Positions 6,303 through 15,929 of a stretch of 24,917 nt of DNA are shown piece after piece; the first letter of the stretch is position 1, and every line of letters starts with the position of its first letter. The translations under genes and the position numbers were made by a program. The DNA is from Proteobacteria bacterium UBA1148 (GTDB taxonomy: Bacteria > Pseudomonadota > Gammaproteobacteria > Steroidobacterales > Rariloculaceae): the NCBI GenBank assembly GCA_002311835.1, contig DBZY01000101.1:267-25183 (forward strand), written 5' to 3'. Under the pieces are notes generated by a model, which saw nothing but the letters and a program-made list of their open reading frames with translations, ran no database searches and had not been told where the DNA came from.

Positions 6303-7945
6303 ACGCCAGCTACTCGCGGAAGCTTGAGTCCCTGACAAGATCGGGCTGCAGTAACGAAACTCGTGAATAACGGGTGTCCGTCAAGAGGATTAGAGGTGAA
6401 CTCTGGATGAAACTGGCAGGCGAGAAACCAAGGGTGTTCAGGAAACTCAATCACCTCAACCAACCCATCATCAGAAACCCCTGAGAATTCGAATCCATTC
6501 TCTTTGAATTTTTTTATGTAGTTATTATTGAACTCATAACGATGGCGATGCCGTTCGAAGATAGTATCGGTTTTATAGATAGACCGAATTAGACTGCCGT
6601 CTGTAAGTTGGCAGTTCTGTGCCCCGAGCCGCATCGTTCCACCAAGATCAGAGGTTTTACTTCGTTCTTCTGTGGAACCTGCTCGATCTTGCCACTCCGA
6701 AATCAATGCAATCACAGGGTGTGGAGTGCCGGGACTAAACTCCGTAGAGTGCGCCTCCTCAAGCTCGATAATATTGCGCGCAAAATCGATCACTGCCACC
6801 TGTAGTCCCAAGCAAATCCCGAGATATGGGATTTGCTTCTCACGAGCTAGCTTTACAGACTGAATCTTACCTTCGATTCCACGTTCACCAAAACCGCCGG
6901 GTACAAGAATAGCGTCTACTTCGTTTAAACACACAGTACCCTGAGTTTCTAAGTCTTCCGCCTCCACGTAGCGAATATTCACGCGGGTTTGGGTCTGGAT
7001 GCCTGCGTGCAAAAGCGCCTCAGTAAGCGAGATATAAGAATCCTTAAGATCAACATACTTCCCAACTATAGCTATCTCGACTTCAGCTTCTGGGCTGGTT
7101 TTCACATCTACCACGGATTGCCACTTCGAAAGGTCCGCCGGAGATACGTCTAATTTCAACTTTTTAACGACAATATCATCGAGACCCTGCTCATTGAGCA
7201 TGAGGGGAATTTTATATAGATCGTCCACATCGACGGCAGAGATAACTGCCTGTCGATCGACATTAGTGAATAACGCAATCTTAGAGCGCTGCTCTTCCGG
7301 CAATACCTGTTCTGAGCGACAAACTAAGATGTCAGGTTGAATACCAATCGATCGCAACTCCTTTACGGAATGCTGTGTGGGCTTTGTCTTGATCTCTGAG
7401 GATGCGGCAATGTAGGGAACGAGTGTCAAATGTATGTAGGCAGTTCGATCCCGACCAAGCTCCACCCCCATTTGGCGAATTGCTTCGAGAAACGGCAGTG
7501 ACTCAATATCGCCTACGGTCCCCCCAATCTCGACCATACAGACCTCCGCATCACCGGCACCTTTCAGCACACTCCGCTTAATTTCATCCGTTATGTGGGG
7601 GATAACTTGAACCGTTGCCCCTAAATACTCTCCGCGGCGCTCTTTCGCAATAACATTGCTATAGATACGCCCGGTAGTGAAATTACTGTCGCTGCCGGTC
7701 TTGGTGCTGACAAAGCGTTCGTAGTGACCCAAATCCAGGTCCGTCTCGGTCCCATCTTCAGTTACGAAGACCTCGCCATGCTGGAGCGGACTCATGGTTC
7801 CAGGATCAACATTGATGTACGGATCCAACTTCATCATCCGAACGGTAAGCCCTCTGGTCTCCAGGATCGCTCCCAGCGAGGCCGAAGTAATACCTTTACC
7901 GAGCGATGAAACCACGCCCCCTGTGACGAATATGAATCGAGTCAT
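6299..7945 (-). CDS. pyrG: CTP synthase
   Basis: CTP synthase aminates UTP to CTP using glutamine. The 548-aa length matches E. coli PyrG (545). The N-terminal amidoligase domain opens with FVTGGVVSSLGKGI and includes KLDPYINVDPGTMSPLQHGE (39-58) and EIGGTVGDIES (139-149). The C-terminal class I glutamine amidotransferase domain has the nucleophile C378 in GICLGLQ and the His-Glu pair in CQFHPEF. Start ATG 7945 is clear from conservation, although only a weak Shine-Dalgarno precedes it. It is the first gene of a likely pyrG-kdsA-eno-ftsB unit, with a 229-bp gap upstream that probably holds its promoter; CTP is also needed by the Kdo pathway (CMP-Kdo). Confidence 0.98.
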   Translation of the reverse strand: MTRFIFVTGGVVSSLGKGITSASLGAILETRGLTVRMMKLDPYINVDPGTMSPLQHGEVFVTEDGTETDLDLGHYERFVSTKTGSDSNFTTGRIYSNVIAKERRGEYLGATVQVIPHITDEIKRSVLKGAGDAEVCMVEIGGTVGDIESLPFLEAIRQMGVELGRDRTAYIHLTLVPYIAASSEIKTKPTQHSVKELRSIGIQPDILVCRSEQVLPEEQRSKIALFTNVDRQAVISAVDVDDLYKIPLMLNEQGLDDIVVKKLKLDVSPADLSKWQSVVDVKTSPEAEVEIAIVGKYVDLKDSYISLTEALLHAGIQTQTRVNIRYVEAEDLETQGTVCLNEVDAILVPGGFGERGIEGKIQSVKLAREKQIPYLGICLGLQVAVIDFARNIIELEEAHSTEFSPGTPHPVIALISEWQDRAGSTEERSKTSDLGGTMRLGAQNCQLTDGSLIRSIYKTDTIFERHRHRYEFNNNYIKKFKENGFEFSGVSDDGLVEVIEFPEHPWFLACQFHPEFTSNPLDGHPLFTSFVTAARSCQGLKLPRVAGV

Positions 7946-7983
7946 GTCCCGTCCATGTTGATCATCAAAAATTCGAAGGTCAG

Positions 7984-8026
7984 AAAGCCGCCCTTAGCGG
8001 AGCTTTTTCGCCGATCTTCGATTGTA
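7984..8026 (-). promoter_or_regulatory. pyrG leader: hairpin and lone -10-like box in the 229-bp tilS-pyrG gap
   Basis: The gap 7946-8174 contains an imperfect hairpin: AAAGC-CGC (7984-7991), a five-base loop, GCG (7997-7999), a GA bulge and GCTTT (8002-8006). It is followed on the plus strand by two more T residues. For pyrG it would sit about 40-60 nt before the ATG, just after a TACAAT box (8026-8021, minus strand) that lacks a recognisable -35. It could be a leader structure or a bidirectional terminator-like element. I see no open frame of interest or RNA gene in the rest of the gap. Confidence 0.3.
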
Positions 8027-8174
8027 GTAAGTGTTGCATCTAGACGGGGCTACAAACTACCAAAAGAACCAGCTCACCACCAGCCCACCGTAATAGAGAG
8101 TTGGCTCATTTTAATATGCCATCCTCACCGTTTCAGCTTTGTTCAACCCTTCCTAGGTCGGCAAACTACCCTAT

Positions 8175-9503
8175 TTAAGTCAGTTGAGGGTGGTTAATCC
8201 AAGAAATCTGCCATCCAGATTCTGAATCAGGCAGCCCGCTAACAGTCGCCGAAATCCAAAGGTCTCCTACCGCAACCAACTGATCATTGTGATACAGAAG
8301 CGGAATGCGGCCCCTCAACCAGGGTAATACCCCGGCATCCTGAAGCCATTTTTTCAGGGGCCTACTGTGGTCATGGAGCAACGGTTTAAACCGCTCCCCA
8401 CCTACCCTGAAGCGAACGGCTAGGCCTTCTTTCACCCAGGCATCGGGTAGCCCAGGACCCGTCCCCCGTACTAGAAACAGGCTTCCTTCAGGCCCAGTCC
8501 AGGACCGTGATAGGCTAATCTCCCCCGCGTATCCGTCTCCCGACCCCTCACCTAAGGGAGGGAAAAGATAAAGAACACCTCTGTATATACGTGCCTCACC
8601 ACCAGGCCACTGGACCTGCGTCTCAGCATCGGCCCTCTGCACCCTAAGCCCTTTAAGCAAGGTATCCAACTGTCTCGCGGCTGGTGTAGGTAGGCCCAAG
8701 CGCGCAATCAGATACCGGAGAAGATTTCTCTGTCGCGGTGCTGGCAAGACAAGCAAATCTGCTTGTCGTACACGAGCTGCATCCTTGATCGATCTCCCGT
8801 CCACCTCCGCAACACCATCGAGAAGCTCCTGCGCTTCGGTCATCTGTTGGGCCGTCCGTCCCACCGTCTTGTTGGCGGCAGGCCAGCGTTTATTTATTTG
8901 GGGGAGAATCTCGGCACGAAGGAAATTCCTATCAAGCCTTATATCCTGATTCATCGGATCCTCAAGCCAGTCCAGTTGCCACGCTCGAGCAACCACTAGA
9001 ATCTCCTCACGTGAGATCCTTAGCATCGGCCGAGCCAAAAAACCTGTACGAAACCGCTTGAATTCTGCAATCCCACGCAATCCCTTAACCCCGCTCCCAC
9101 GAAATAGCCGAAACAATAAGGTCTCCAACTGGTCATCACTATGGTGCGCTGTGAGCAAAATTTCTCCCGGCGTTATTAGCTCTCCAAGAGCTTGGTAACG
9201 AGCCTCTCGCGCCAAAGCCTCAAGACTTTCCCCCGCTTTGTTCTCGATGTGCACCTGACGACTTACACAATCGGCGCCCAGTGTGTTGGCTATCACCCGG
9301 CAGTGCCCCACCCATGCACCAGAATCAGGGTGCAACCCATGATCGATATGCAGTGCGCGTACCTCTGGGCGAGGCACCAATCGCGTTAGAGCAGCCAATA
9401 AGACAGCGGAGTCTACCCCTCCGCTGAACGCCACTGCATAGCGACCGGAATCACTCGGCAACGCTTCAAGGCTTTGGCTTAGAAGTTTAAGAAACTGTTC
9501 CAT
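8175..9503 (-). CDS. tilS: tRNA(Ile)-lysidine synthase
   Basis: TilS attaches lysine to C34 of the CAU-anticodon tRNA-Ile with ATP, so that it reads AUA and is charged with isoleucine. The 442-aa protein (E. coli 432) has the ATP-pyrophosphatase P-loop SGGVDS at 27-32, HIDHGLHPDS after it, and LTAHHSDDQLETLLFRLFRGSG in the middle of the N-type ATPase domain, shown here only as landmarks. The C-terminal half carries the TilS substrate-binding domains, including RFRVGGERFKPLLHDHSRPL. I chose ATG 9503; the frame runs to 9647 but the extension overlaps accA and has no homology to the family. No strong ribosome-binding site is seen. It lies 58 bp after accA and before pyrG, the same order as in Pseudomonas. 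Confidence 0.96.
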   Translation of the reverse strand: MEQFLKLLSQSLEALPSDSGRYAVAFSGGVDSAVLLAALTRLVPRPEVRALHIDHGLHPDSGAWVGHCRVIANTLGADCVSRQVHIENKAGESLEALAREARYQALGELITPGEILLTAHHSDDQLETLLFRLFRGSGVKGLRGIAEFKRFRTGFLARPMLRISREEILVVARAWQLDWLEDPMNQDIRLDRNFLRAEILPQINKRWPAANKTVGRTAQQMTEAQELLDGVAEVDGRSIKDAARVRQADLLVLPAPRQRNLLRYLIARLGLPTPAARQLDTLLKGLRVQRADAETQVQWPGGEARIYRGVLYLFPPLGEGSGDGYAGEISLSRSWTGPEGSLFLVRGTGPGLPDAWVKEGLAVRFRVGGERFKPLLHDHSRPLKKWLQDAGVLPWLRGRIPLLYHNDQLVAVGDLWISATVSGLPDSESGWQISWINHPQLT

Positions 9504-9561
9504 AGGGCTTAGCAGAGCAGTAAAACCGCGCGAACACCATAGGCTAGCAGAGAAAAGCGAA

Positions 9562-10521
9562 TTAGCCTTCTTTGTAGACCCCGTAGCCTGCCAGCCGATG
9601 GCGTCTCTGTTCGATGAGGTTACCCACCGACAGAACCTGCAGCTCACTGAGTGTGCTCACTAGTGAGTTCTTGATCGCCTCCGCCATCCCTCGAGAATCT
9701 CGGTGAGCCCCGCCCAACGGTTCTGGAATCACCCCATCAACCAAACCAAGCTTCAGCAATCGCTCGGCGGTGATCCCCAACGCCTCGGCAGCAAGCTCAG
9801 CCTTCTCCGAAGTCTTCCAAAGAATGGACGCGCAACCCTCGGGAGAGATGACAGAGTAGATGCCGTATTGAAGCATGAGCACCCGATCAGCCACACCGAT
9901 GGCAAGCGCCCCTCCGGACCCCCCCTCACCAATAACCAAGCTGATTATAGGATTTCTGAGGCTGGCCATGGCTATAAGATTACGAGCAATCGCCTCACTT
10001 TGCCCCCGCTCCTCCGCGCCCATGCCCGGGTAAGCTCCAGGTGTATCTATGAGCGTGATCAGAGGAAGTTGAAATTTTTCAGCCATACGCATCAAACGCA
10101 ACGCTTTACGGTACCCCTCCGGGCTCGCCATTCCATAGTTACGCTTGACGCGCTCCTTAGTATCACGGCCCTTCTGATGCCCTAACACCACGATTGGCTG
10201 TCCTTCTAGACGAGCCATTCCACCAACCAAAGCCGGATCGTCTCCATACATACGATCCCCATGGAGTTCCTGAAAATCATCAAAACACAGACGAATATAG
10301 TCCAGCGTATAAGGGCGTTGCGGATGGCGGGCAAGTTGAGCTATCTGCCAGGAAGAGAGATTTGAGAAAATATCACGAGTCAGAGACTCGCTCCTGCGCC
10401 GTAATCGAGCAATCTCTTCGCTGATATTCAGCTCCGAATCATCGCCCACGAACTTTAATTCGTCTATCTTCGCCTCGAGTTCCGCAATGGGCTGTTCAAA
10501 GTCAAGAAACTTCAGATCCAT
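9562..10521 (-). CDS. accA: Acetyl-CoA carboxylase carboxyltransferase subunit alpha
   Basis: AccA pairs with AccD to transfer the carboxyl group from biotin to acetyl-CoA, forming malonyl-CoA for fatty acid synthesis. The 319-aa length equals that of E. coli AccA. The N-terminus reads LKFLDFEQPIAELEAKI, followed by RPYTLDYIRLCFDDFQELHG, GRDTKERVKRNYGMASPEGY, and the core ITLIDTPGAYPG and GEGGSGGALAIGVAD oxyanion-hole region. ATG 10521 is preferred to an adjacent TTG at 10524; AAGG lies upstream. The gene follows dnaE with a 92-bp gap in which I find no clear promoter or terminator. The position after dnaE is conserved across gammaproteobacteria. Confidence 0.97.
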   Translation of the reverse strand: MDLKFLDFEQPIAELEAKIDELKFVGDDSELNISEEIARLRRRSESLTRDIFSNLSSWQIAQLARHPQRPYTLDYIRLCFDDFQELHGDRMYGDDPALVGGMARLEGQPIVVLGHQKGRDTKERVKRNYGMASPEGYRKALRLMRMAEKFQLPLITLIDTPGAYPGMGAEERGQSEAIARNLIAMASLRNPIISLVIGEGGSGGALAIGVADRVLMLQYGIYSVISPEGCASILWKTSEKAELAAEALGITAERLLKLGLVDGVIPEPLGGAHRDSRGMAEAIKNSLVSTLSELQVLSVGNLIEQRRHRLAGYGVYKEG

Positions 10522-10613
10522 CAACCGACCTTACCCTTAAGACTGGAACCGTGACAAGTAAGCAGGGCTTTTAGCAAAAAAATAGACAATGCAGTCCTAC
10601 CGACTCCACGCAC

Positions 10614-13600
10614 TCACACAAGATGCTTCGGATAGTGGAGCGAGTAATGTTTGGAACCAAGAAGCGCTCCTAATCGTTCCCTAAGTTCCCGAGTGGGTCT
10701 GACCGACCAACCGTCGCCAAGTGTTAGTGATGCGCTCGCTGTAGGGCCAACGTATTCGACACAGACTTCGCAACGACCATGGGTAAAAGGTTGGAGCGTT
10801 TCCTTTAGACTGCGCACAAAATCTGTCCCGTTACCATCCGCTGTCCATTGAATCGTGAGTCGACGTGCATGCTGTTCGATGGCCTCATCCACAGATCTAA
10901 TTCGTTGAGCGGTTAGTCGACAAGCATGCAAAAAATTATCAAACCGAAGCCGTCCTACAACCACTAACACTGCATCCTTGACGACCAGATGTCTAAACTG
11001 ATTAAAGACATCTTCAAACACAGTGATCTCCAAATGATCCGTGTTGTCGTCTAGAACGATTGAGACCCTACTGCCACGACGGCGTATGTCCATGACTAGC
11101 CCGGCAACCGTAACCTCTTTCTGAGATGAGAACTGACCATTATCCGAAAAAGCGCCAACTAGTTTCCGAATAGACCCATGTGTGAAATGGCTACAGTGCT
11201 CAATGTAATCATTAAATGGATGTCCCGTGAGGTAGAGCCCAAGACTTTCCCTTTCACCCTTAAGCCTTTCTTGCTCGTTCCACTCAGGTACCGGTGTCAG
11301 GAGTTGCTCAAAATCCCCAGAGCCATCATGTTCAGCGAACAATGCACCCTGACCTGCAGCTGTAGCATACGCAGCATGTTCTGCAAGTCGCGACGTATTA
11401 GGGACTGCTCCCATCAATGTCGCGCGGTTCTCACCCAGACAGTCCAAAGCGCCCGAACGAACCAACGCCTCCAATACTCGCCGATTGATCCGTTGCTGAT
11501 CTACTCTTCGACAAAGATCTAAGAGAGTAACGTAGCGACCGTTAGCCTCACGCTCCGCAACAATATTATCGATAATGCTCTGGCCTACTCCTTTGATGGC
11601 GCCAAGCCCGTAGGAAATAGAACGCTCACCAGTAACCACAAACCCATACCGCGACACGTTGATGTCTGGTGCCTCAAGTTTAATCCCAAACTGCGAGCAA
11701 TCATCCTTCAAAAAAACAAGCTTATCCGTGTTACCCATATCGGCTGTAAGTACAGCGGCCATGAATGCAGCCGGATAATGGGCCTTCAACCATGCGGTCT
11801 GATAAGCGATGAGCGCATAAGCGGCTGAGTGAGATTTATTAAAGCCGTATCCCGCAAATTTCTCCATTAGGTCAAATACATAGCTGGCTAAAGTTTCTTT
11901 GATGCCCTGTTCTACCGCACCTGCTATGAAAACTGATCGTTGCTGGGCCATCTCTTCAGGTTTTTTCTTGCCCATTGCACGGCGTAGGAGATCCGCACCA
12001 CCCAGGGAGTACCCTGCCATAATTCGAGCAATCTGCATCACCTGTTCCTGATACAGAATGACACCGTAGGTACCTTCCAAGGTCGGTTTTAGACTGGGAT
12101 GGAAGTAGTTGATGGGCTCTGAATTTTTTCCATGCTTCCGATTAATAAAGTCCTCAACCATCCCGGACTCCAGGGGACCCGGCCGATACAAAGCTAGAAT
12201 CGCCACCAGATCGTCAAAATGGTCCGGCTGAAGGCGCCTGATCAAATCCCGCATACCACGCGACTCAAGTTGAAAAACTCCCGTAGTTCGGCAACTTTTG
12301 AGGAGTTTGTAAGTCTGCGGATCATTCATAGGAATATCAGCCAATTTAATAGTATCTTGGCCTCTAACTTTTAGTTCCCGATTGATCGACCTCAGTGCAC
12401 GATCAATGATCGTCAGGGTCTTCAAGCCTAGAAAGTCAAACTTTACGAGTCCGATGGCCTCAGCATCGTCCTTATCCAGTTGGGTCAGTGAGCTGCCACC
12501 CAACTCGCAATAAAGAGGCATAAATTCCGTAAGCGGCCTAGGCGCAATAACTACGCCGCCCGCATGAGTGCCGGCGTTACGCGTGAGCCCCTCTAGTTGC
12601 TGGGCTAAATCGATGAGCGTTCGCACCTCATCTTCTGCTTCATAAAGCCGGGCCAACTCCTCATCATCGGATAATGCTTTCTCAAGTGTAATTCCCAAGT
12701 CAAACGGAATGAGCTTAGCAATGCGGTCTACATAACCGTATGACATGCCAAGAGCACGTCCAACATCCCGCACTACAGCGTGCGCAGCCATGGAACCGAA
12801 CGTAATAATCTGCGAGACGTGATCACGACCGTAACGTTGTGCAACATATTCAATAACCCGATCCCGGCCATCTATGCAGAAGTCTATGTCGAAATCTGGC
12901 ATAGAGACGCGCTCAGGATTCAGGAAACGCTCAAAGAGGAGATCGTGCTTAATGGGATCTAAGTCAGTGATACCCAGCACATAAGCTACTAGGGACCCTG
13001 CCCCAGACCCGCGCCCAGGGCCCACAGGGATTCCATTCTCCCGCGCCCAACCTATAAAGTCGGCGACGATCAGGAAATAACCCTCAAAACCCATCTCGCA
13101 AATGACGCCCAATTCCTGTTCTAAACGTTGCTCGTACTCGTTAGGCTCAGCTGTCCCGGACGCTGCTCCCCCTAAACCCTTACTCGAAAGCCGGACGCTA
13201 GCCTGCTCTTTGAGATATGCACCAGTATTCTTTCCATCGGGCACTTGGAAATCTGGCAAGCAGTGCTGTCCAAGAGTTAGCTGAAAATTGCATCGCTGAG
13301 CGATCTCAACGCTATTGGCCAACGCCTCTGGGAGGTCATTGAATAACTCTGCCATCTCTGCAGGAGACTTCAGATATTGATTCTCCGTATAGTCCCGGGG
13401 TCGTGTGGGATCATTAAGCGTACGCCCATGCTGAATACAAATTCGCGTTTCGTGCGCCTCGAAATCATCCCGAGAGATAAAACGCACATCATTACTGGCA
13501 ACAATTGGCACACCGTATGCGCTGGCTAAGTTGACAGCCCGTGCCAGATGCTCACTCTCATCTGAACGGCCGACCCGGTGGAGTTCTAGGTAGTAACGTC

Positions 13601-14087
13601 CGGGGAAGCGCTGTACCCACTCATCAAGGATCTCTGGAGCGCGATCGGGCTTAGAACTAAGCAAGATCTTACCAACCTCCCCGAATTGTCCACCCGAGAG
13701 AGCAATCAATCCCCCTAGTAATTGTGGTTCAAACCAAGTTTTGAGTACAAGAGCCCGGTCGTGCCGTTGACCCTCAGTAAAACCCAGGGTCAAAAGTCGG
13801 CTGAGGTTACTAAATCCCACATCATTAGCACATAGAAGAGTTAAGCGGCTGGGCTCTTGATCTTCGATGGATTCCCCAACCCACACATCCGCTCCGATAA
13901 TGGGCTTGATCCCCTTGGAAATCGCTGCCTTATAAAACTTCACCATCGCAAACACATTGCTTTGATCGGTGAGGCCAACCGCCGGCATCTCCATACCCGC
14001 AACATGTTCCAGTAATGCTGGGATACGTACCACGCTATCAACCAACGAGTACTCGCTACGAACCGTTAAATGAATGAAATCAATCAT
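10614..14087 (-). CDS. dnaE: DNA polymerase III subunit alpha
   Basis: DnaE is the replicative polymerase subunit. At 1157 aa it is close to E. coli DnaE (1160). Domains in order are the PHP domain (about 1-275), the palm/fingers core with GPGRGSGAGSLVAYVLG (357-373), the catalytic aspartates D400 and D402 in MPDFDIDFCIDGRD and a third, D551, in VKFDFLGLKTL. A helix-hairpin-helix region lies near 830-880, an internal clamp-binding motif QGALF at 913-917 (E. coli has QADMF), and an OB-fold around 980-1060. The PHP start reads HLTVRSEYS, so it lacks the full metal-site histidines, as in proofreading-dependent proteobacterial DnaE. Start ATG 14087 overlaps the rnhB end by eight bases. Confidence 0.98.
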   Translation of the reverse strand: MIDFIHLTVRSEYSLVDSVVRIPALLEHVAGMEMPAVGLTDQSNVFAMVKFYKAAISKGIKPIIGADVWVGESIEDQEPSRLTLLCANDVGFSNLSRLLTLGFTEGQRHDRALVLKTWFEPQLLGGLIALSGGQFGEVGKILLSSKPDRAPEILDEWVQRFPGRYYLELHRVGRSDESEHLARAVNLASAYGVPIVASNDVRFISRDDFEAHETRICIQHGRTLNDPTRPRDYTENQYLKSPAEMAELFNDLPEALANSVEIAQRCNFQLTLGQHCLPDFQVPDGKNTGAYLKEQASVRLSSKGLGGAASGTAEPNEYEQRLEQELGVICEMGFEGYFLIVADFIGWARENGIPVGPGRGSGAGSLVAYVLGITDLDPIKHDLLFERFLNPERVSMPDFDIDFCIDGRDRVIEYVAQRYGRDHVSQIITFGSMAAHAVVRDVGRALGMSYGYVDRIAKLIPFDLGITLEKALSDDEELARLYEAEDEVRTLIDLAQQLEGLTRNAGTHAGGVVIAPRPLTEFMPLYCELGGSSLTQLDKDDAEAIGLVKFDFLGLKTLTIIDRALRSINRELKVRGQDTIKLADIPMNDPQTYKLLKSCRTTGVFQLESRGMRDLIRRLQPDHFDDLVAILALYRPGPLESGMVEDFINRKHGKNSEPINYFHPSLKPTLEGTYGVILYQEQVMQIARIMAGYSLGGADLLRRAMGKKKPEEMAQQRSVFIAGAVEQGIKETLASYVFDLMEKFAGYGFNKSHSAAYALIAYQTAWLKAHYPAAFMAAVLTADMGNTDKLVFLKDDCSQFGIKLEAPDINVSRYGFVVTGERSISYGLGAIKGVGQSIIDNIVAEREANGRYVTLLDLCRRVDQQRINRRVLEALVRSGALDCLGENRATLMGAVPNTSRLAEHAAYATAAGQGALFAEHDGSGDFEQLLTPVPEWNEQERLKGERESLGLYLTGHPFNDYIEHCSHFTHGSIRKLVGAFSDNGQFSSQKEVTVAGLVMDIRRRGSRVSIVLDDNTDHLEITVFEDVFNQFRHLVVKDAVLVVVGRLRFDNFLHACRLTAQRIRSVDEAIEQHARRLTIQWTADGNGTDFVRSLKETLQPFTHGRCEVCVEYVGPTASASLTLGDGWSVRPTRELRERLGALLGSKHYSLHYPKHLV

Positions 14088-14703
14088 AAACAGCTGCTTG
14101 GCCTACCTGGCGCACGGGACTAAAACTCTGGCGATGAATAGGGCACGAGCCAAAATAACTCAACGCAGCGAGGTGACGCGGTGTTGGGTAACCCTTGTTT
14201 GTATCAAAGCCATAAAGAGGGTACCGACGGTGCCAGCGTCGCATCAACCTATCCCTGCATACCTTTGCGAGTATCGAGGCTGCACTAATCGCTGGAACCA
14301 ACTTATCACCGCGAACCACCGGCTCGGCCTCAATGGAGCGCCCTGAATTTTCGAACCGAGGAACTTGCTTACCGTCAACTAGAATCAGGTCGGGTTCTAA
14401 GCCCAAACGCGACACCGCTCGCTCCATAGCAAGTAAAGATGCTTGCAATATGTTGATCCTGTCGATCTCAACAGGGTCTGCAAGCGCCAAGGCAAATGCC
14501 CGTGCCCGTTGTCGAATTACTTTCGCCAGCTTTACCCGTTGAGATTCTGTTAATAGTTTTGAATCATTCAGCCCATCAATCGGTCGCTCATCGTCAAGGA
14601 TTACAGCCGCTGCTACGACGGGACCAGCAAGCGGCCCTCGCCCGGCTTCATCAACCCCGGCCACGATGGCCTTTTCATCGACAAAGACTAGGCGTTGCTG
14701 CAT
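14080..14703 (-). CDS. rnhB: Ribonuclease HII
   Basis: RNase HII cuts RNA in RNA-DNA hybrids and single ribonucleotides in DNA. The 207-aa protein has the type 2 RNase H signature GVDEAGRGPLAGPVVAAAV near 16-34 with the first catalytic Asp-Glu pair, then LNDSKLL, LVDGKQ and ISAASILAKVCRDRLM, and GFDTNKGYPTPRH. ATG 14703 starts three bases after the lpxB stop, so the two are probably co-translated; the 3' end overlaps dnaE. Placing a ribonucleotide-removal enzyme next to the replicative polymerase is the usual gammaproteobacterial arrangement. Nothing is unusual. Confidence 0.97.
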   Translation of the reverse strand: MQQRLVFVDEKAIVAGVDEAGRGPLAGPVVAAAVILDDERPIDGLNDSKLLTESQRVKLAKVIRQRARAFALALADPVEIDRINILQASLLAMERAVSRLGLEPDLILVDGKQVPRFENSGRSIEAEPVVRGDKLVPAISAASILAKVCRDRLMRRWHRRYPLYGFDTNKGYPTPRHLAALSYFGSCPIHRQSFSPVRQVGQAAVYD

Positions 14704-14706
14704 GAA

Positions 14707-15924
14707 TTATGCCGAGTCGTTCTCGTTGCCCAGCAGCCCTAACACCGCGCTCGCCGCCTCCGTGCTAGCGTTGCGTCGCAACTGCTGATGGATGGCCTTG
14801 AACGTATCATACCAGTCGCAATCCTCAGCTTGGCCATCCGCCCCCCTACCATCAAGATATCCCTCCAGAGCTGGGCACAGTATTTCGGGGCGCACATCGC
14901 CCTGCAAATATTCGGGTACAACCTGTCTACCGGCAAGCAGATTTGGCAGTGAAAAATAATCGAGGCGCTTGAGTCCCAACCACCTAAACAGACGATGGGT
15001 AATGCCCGAGATAATATAGGCTACCACCATGGGACGCTTCGTCAGCAATACTTCAAGACTTGCGGTCCCGGACGCCGTGAGCACCACATCGGCAGCTCCC
15101 ATCACATCTCTAGCCCGCCCAGTAAAAAACAAAGGCATGGGGTCAATACTGATATCGCGAGCCTGTGCTGAGAAAAACGCCTCAGTACCCTCATTTGCGA
15201 GACCTACAATGACTCGCAAATCTGGCCTCCTAGCGGATAGCTCCTTAGCGGTTTCAAGGAATGGTCGTGAGAGGCGAGAAACTTCAGACATCCGACTACC
15301 AGGTAAAATGGCAAGATAAGATCCCGCAGCCGGAATCCCCAAACTTGCTCTAGCATTCACTTTGTTCGTTTCCACTGGTATCTCGTCTGCTAGTGGATGA
15401 CCAACAAATTGAGCATTAACACCCCAATCCTCGTAGAACCGAGTTTCAAAGGGCAGTAAACACAACACAAGATCCACCGCTTTACTAATGCCCGCCACCC
15501 TGGACTGTCGCCATGCCCACACCTGAGGGCTGACGTACTGCACGGTGGGAATACCGGACTTCTTCAACACACCTGCCAAGGGCAAATTGAAGTCCGGTGA
15601 GTCGATGCCCACGAAAACATCTAGCCTCGCGGCCTGAAGCCGACGGAGAAGATCTTTCCGTAAGCGTAAAAGTCTCGGTAAATGCTGAAGGACCTCGGCG
15701 AGACCCATGACCGAGAGCTCCTCGGCACGGTACAACGGCTCACAGCCAGCCTTAATCATTTCTGGACCAGCAACGCCAATGAACTCTGAACCAGGTAATT
15801 GGTCCCTGATCGCTGTGATTAAACCTGAGCCTAGCATGTCACCGGAAACCTCGCCGGCAACCATACCAACCCGCAACGCCCTGCGGTCCAGTACCGGGTT
15901 TGGGTATATGTCGTTACCAGGCAC
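14707..15924 (-). CDS. lpxB: Lipid-A-disaccharide synthase
   Basis: LpxB is a peripheral inner-membrane GT19 glycosyltransferase joining UDP-2,3-diacylglucosamine and lipid X into the lipid A disaccharide. Landmarks in the 405-aa protein are VGMVAGEVSGDMLGSGL near 19-35, IDSPDFNLPLA, YVSPQVWAWRQSR, LPFETRFYE, FVGHPLADE, LAILPGSRMSEV and ASGTASLEVLLTKRPMVVAY. The frame opens with GTG at 15924, five bases after the lpxA stop, with only a weak ribosome-binding site. The first 18 residues are not conserved, and the first internal ATG at residue 21 would cut into the glycine-rich loop, so GTG is preferred. The C-terminus has about 20 extra residues beyond E. coli LpxB (382 aa). Confidence 0.97.
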   Translation of the reverse strand: MPGNDIYPNPVLDRRALRVGMVAGEVSGDMLGSGLITAIRDQLPGSEFIGVAGPEMIKAGCEPLYRAEELSVMGLAEVLQHLPRLLRLRKDLLRRLQAARLDVFVGIDSPDFNLPLAGVLKKSGIPTVQYVSPQVWAWRQSRVAGISKAVDLVLCLLPFETRFYEDWGVNAQFVGHPLADEIPVETNKVNARASLGIPAAGSYLAILPGSRMSEVSRLSRPFLETAKELSARRPDLRVIVGLANEGTEAFFSAQARDISIDPMPLFFTGRARDVMGAADVVLTASGTASLEVLLTKRPMVVAYIISGITHRLFRWLGLKRLDYFSLPNLLAGRQVVPEYLQGDVRPEILCPALEGYLDGRGADGQAEDCDWYDTFKAIHQQLRRNASTEAASAVLGLLGNENDSA

Positions 15925-15929
15925 CGAGG

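Noticed and set aside
9504..9647. Extended TilS start at 9647
   Set aside because: The 48 extra residues overlap accA and do not resemble any TilS N-terminus.
10522..10613. Promoter for accA in the dnaE-accA gap
   Set aside because: TTGTCT and TGCTTA at about 19 bp are too far from consensus to call.
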